From positions 1-8,486 of the forward strand of contig URTH01000069.1 of the NCBI GenBank assembly GCA_900550775.1: a DNA stretch of 8,486 bases. The letters run 5' to 3'. The notes under the pieces were generated by a model, which made no database searches, was not told where the DNA came from, and saw only the letters and a program-made list of their open reading frames with translations. This document shows positions 6,736 to 8,486 of the stretch, in pieces (position 1 is the first letter of the stretch; each line of letters starts with the position of its first letter). The translations under genes were made by a program, and so were the position numbers. This stretch comes from an uncultured Eubacteriales bacterium (GTDB lineage: Bacteria > Bacillota > Clostridia > Monoglobales > Monoglobaceae).

Positions 6736-6742
6736 TCACCCC
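6736..6742 (-). promoter_or_regulatory. Ribosome binding site deciding the ATG start of znuA
   Basis: The minus strand reads GGGGTGA, four bases before the ATG at 6731-6729 (7 bases from its GGGG core). This supports the short form of ZnuA, whose signal peptide then has normal length, over the TTG at 6776 that lies inside a hairpin loop. Confidence 0.55.
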
Positions 6743-6754
6743 GTATTCTCATGC

Positions 6755-6795
6755 AAAATAGCTGCCGCATCCACAAAGGGCGCTGCAGCAGCTAT
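6755..6795 (-). terminator. Stem-loop between clpX and znuA, possible weak terminator
   Basis: ATAGCTGC (6788-6795, minus-strand reading) pairs perfectly with GCAGCTAT (6758-6765). The 22 bases between can form a further imperfect inner stem (GCGCCC with GGATGC). The 3' arm runs into only four U (UAUUUUGC). It begins 5 bases past the clpX stop. The short U-run suggests partial termination, allowing read-through into znuA; no separate promoter is obvious in the 68-base gap. Confidence 0.5.
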
Positions 6796-6799
6796 CGAT

Positions 6800-8056
6800 T
6801 TAGCCGACATTTTGTTCCTTTTCATCATGATAAATCAGCCGCGGCTTGGTCTTTTTCTGCACGCAGCCCTCGGTGATGATTACCTTGCTGATTCCCGGAT
6901 CGGACGGCACCTCGTACATGACGTCCAGCATAATGCTCTCCACGATGGTGCGCAGTCCCCGCGCGCCGGTTTCCCGTTTCATGGCAAGCTTTGCAATCGC
7001 CGAAACCGCCTGTTCTTCAAACTCCAGCTCTACGCCGTCCATCTTAAGCAGCGCGACATACTGTTTTAAAAGCGCGTTTTTTGGCTCCTTTAAAATGGCC
7101 TTTAACGCTTCTTCGTTTAAAGAGTCCAGCGTTGTGATAACCGGCAGTCTGCCGATCAGCTCCGGGATAATTCCAAACTTTAAAAGATCCTCCGGCGACA
7201 ACTGCTTTAAAATGTCGCCGCGGTTTTTATCTTTTTTGCTTTCCACCTTCGCGCCAAAGCCCAGGGCTTTTTGGTTCACACGGCTCTCGATGATCCGATC
7301 GATCCCCTCAAAGGCGCCGCCGCAGATAAACAAAATGTTGGTCGTGTCAATCTGGATAAATTCCTGGTGCGGATGCTTTCTTCCGCCGTTGGGCGGCACC
7401 GACGCCACCGTTCCCTCCAGGATTTTAAGCAGCGTCTGCTGCACGCCCTCACCGCTGACGTCACGGGTGATGGACGGGTTTTCCGACTTTCTGGAAATCT
7501 TATCAACCTCATCGATATAGATGATTCCCTTTTGTGCCAGTTCAATATCATAGTCCGCGGCCTGAATCAGCTTTAAAAGGATATTTTCCACATCCTCGCC
7601 GACATAGCCGGCCTCCGTCAGAGAGGTCGCGTCCGCGATGACAAAGGGAACGTTCAGCTTTTTCGCCAGGGTCTGCGCCAAAAACGTCTTTCCGCAGCCG
7701 GTCGGGCCGATCATCAGAATATTGCTCTTTTGCAGTTCCACGCCGTCGTCGGCGTCCTGGTTCTGAATCCGCTTATAATGGTTATAAATCGCCACAGAAA
7801 GCGACTTTTTCGCCTGTTCCTGTCCCACGATATATTCATCCAAAAAAGCGTGGATTTCTTTGGGCTTTGGGATATCGTCCATGGAAATTTCGACACCGGG
7901 GCCGCTTAAATCGTCATGGATCAGCTCCACACAAAGTTCAATACACTCGTTGCAGATATAGGCGCTCGGCCCCTCGATCAGGCGCTTGACCTGGTCCTCG
8001 GTTTTTCCGCAAAACGAGCATCGGCAGACGTGTTTTTCGTCCGTCATATTTGGCAT
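6800..8056 (-). CDS. clpX: ATP-dependent Clp protease ATP-binding subunit ClpX
   Basis: ClpX is the AAA+ unfoldase that recognises tagged substrates and feeds them to ClpP. The 418 residues match the usual length. An N-terminal zinc-binding domain has CSFC (13-16) and CNEC (35-38). The AAA+ module has Walker A GPTGCGKT (117-124), the pore loop GYVG (150-153), Walker B IIYIDEVD (178-185) with Glu183, an RKH loop (226-228), and sensor 2 in GARGLR (364-369). The ClpP-docking loop reads ALGFGAKV, with LGF where E. coli has IGF. ATG at 8056 has GGGGAG (8063-8068) 6 bases upstream; the stop is TAA at 6800-6802. It follows clpP by 11 bases, so the two are cotranscribed. Downstream lies znuA rather than lon, a common neighbour in Bacillota. 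Confidence 0.98.
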   Translation of the reverse strand: MPNMTDEKHVCRCSFCGKTEDQVKRLIEGPSAYICNECIELCVELIHDDLSGPGVEISMDDIPKPKEIHAFLDEYIVGQEQAKKSLSVAIYNHYKRIQNQDADDGVELQKSNILMIGPTGCGKTFLAQTLAKKLNVPFVIADATSLTEAGYVGEDVENILLKLIQAADYDIELAQKGIIYIDEVDKISRKSENPSITRDVSGEGVQQTLLKILEGTVASVPPNGGRKHPHQEFIQIDTTNILFICGGAFEGIDRIIESRVNQKALGFGAKVESKKDKNRGDILKQLSPEDLLKFGIIPELIGRLPVITTLDSLNEEALKAILKEPKNALLKQYVALLKMDGVELEFEEQAVSAIAKLAMKRETGARGLRTIVESIMLDVMYEVPSDPGISKVIITEGCVQKKTKPRLIYHDEKEQNVG

Positions 8057-8067
8057 AGTCGTCTCCC

Positions 8068-8486
8068 CTATCTGTTGGTCACAATTTTATCGATCAAACC
8101 ATAATCCACTGCTTCCTGCGCGCTCATAAAGTTGTCACGCTCGGTGTCCGCCTTAATCACATCCAGCGGCTTTCCGGTATTCTTGCTCAGAATGCCGTTT
8201 AAGTTTTCCTTGATTTTCAGCATCCGCTCAACATGAATCTGCATATCCGTTGTCTGACCTTGCGTACCGCCCAGGGGCTGGTGAATCATGATTTCACTGT
8301 TCGGCAGCGCAAAACGCTTGCCCTTTGCCCCGGAGGAGAGCAAGAACGCGCCCATGGAGGCAGCCATACCCACACAGATGGTGGAAACGTCCGCCTTGGT
8401 GTACTGCATGGTATCGTAAATTGCCATGCCGGCCGTTACCGAACCGCCCGGACTGTTGATATACAGGTTGATATCCTTATCCGGAT
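8068..8486 (-). CDS. clpP: ATP-dependent Clp protease proteolytic subunit ClpP, 5' end outside the window
   Basis: ClpP is the serine peptidase that forms the degradation chamber of ClpXP. The last 138 codons plus two bases of another are visible; roughly 55-60 N-terminal residues are missing compared with the usual 195-205. The catalytic triad is complete: Ser in GMAASMGAF (codon 8358-8356), His in IMIHQPLGG (8283-8281), and Asp in TERDNF (8136-8134). Their spacing (25 and 49 residues) equals that of E. coli Ser97/His122/Asp171. The substrate-cradling INSPGGSV segment is also present. The TAG stop (8068-8070) directly abuts and partly shares the clpX ribosome binding site (TAGGGGAG), which suggests coupled translation. 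The promoter is not in the window. Confidence 0.98.
   Translation of the reverse strand, partial: PDKDINLYINSPGGSVTAGMAIYDTMQYTKADVSTICVGMAASMGAFLLSSGAKGKRFALPNSEIMIHQPLGGTQGQTTDMQIHVERMLKIKENLNGILSKNTGKPLDVIKADTERDNFMSAQEAVDYGLIDKIVTNR

Noticed and set aside
6732..6776. Extended ZnuA start at TTG 6776
   Set aside because: It has no ribosome binding site, begins inside a hairpin loop, and puts 15 unusual residues before an otherwise standard lipoprotein signal peptide.
6846..7520. 224-codon open frame on the plus strand opposite clpX
   Set aside because: It is a Ser/Phe-rich mirror of the clpX coding sequence without a ribosome binding site. clpX is complete and typical on the other strand.

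Overview
The window reads as an ordinary chromosomal stretch of a moderately GC-rich, Gram-positive, Clostridia-type bacterium (Bacillota). The support is a SpoVB-like lipid/oligosaccharide flippase, an RNase M5 (a Gram-positive 5S rRNA maturase), strong AGGAGG-type ribosome binding sites, sigma-A-type promoters and a lipoprotein zinc-binding protein. The genus cannot be fixed from the sequence. Nine protein-coding genes fill nearly all of it. Two run off the edges: purF loses its 3' end at the left and clpP its 5' end at the right. I see no rRNA, tRNA, CRISPR array, insertion sequence, phage gene or riboswitch.

Layout from left to right: purF (partial) and purC lie on the minus strand and are transcribed right to left, purC first, from a promoter in the 189-base gap at 1951-2139. 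Next, also on the minus strand, is a SpoVB-like MVF/MATE-type flippase. It is divergent from rnmV, the only plus-strand gene. Their short shared region (about 3505-3589) carries a perfect-consensus sigma-A promoter for rnmV and, overlapping it on the other strand, a plausible sporulation-type (sigma-E-like) promoter for the flippase. rnmV converges on the zinc transporter operon, and a hairpin with T-runs on both strands sits between them as a bidirectional terminator. The rest of the window is on the minus strand: clpP-clpX, then znuA-znuC-znuB, whose reading frames overlap each other.

How the genes work together: purC and purF are two steps of de novo IMP synthesis and probably begin a longer pur operon that continues past position 1. 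clpP and clpX encode the protease and unfoldase of the ClpXP machine; the clpP stop codon abuts the clpX ribosome binding site. znuA, znuC and znuB encode the lipoprotein receptor, ATPase and permease of a Zn/Mn-type ABC importer. They follow clpX with only a weak terminator-like hairpin between and no obvious promoter or zinc-regulator operator. rnmV and the flippase are single-gene units.

I did not find a convincing undescribed system. The points most worth checking are the overlapping divergent promoters at 3513-3560, the ZnuA metal site in which the usual third histidine region is replaced by a GDRFPF motif, and how znuACB is transcribed downstream of clpX.
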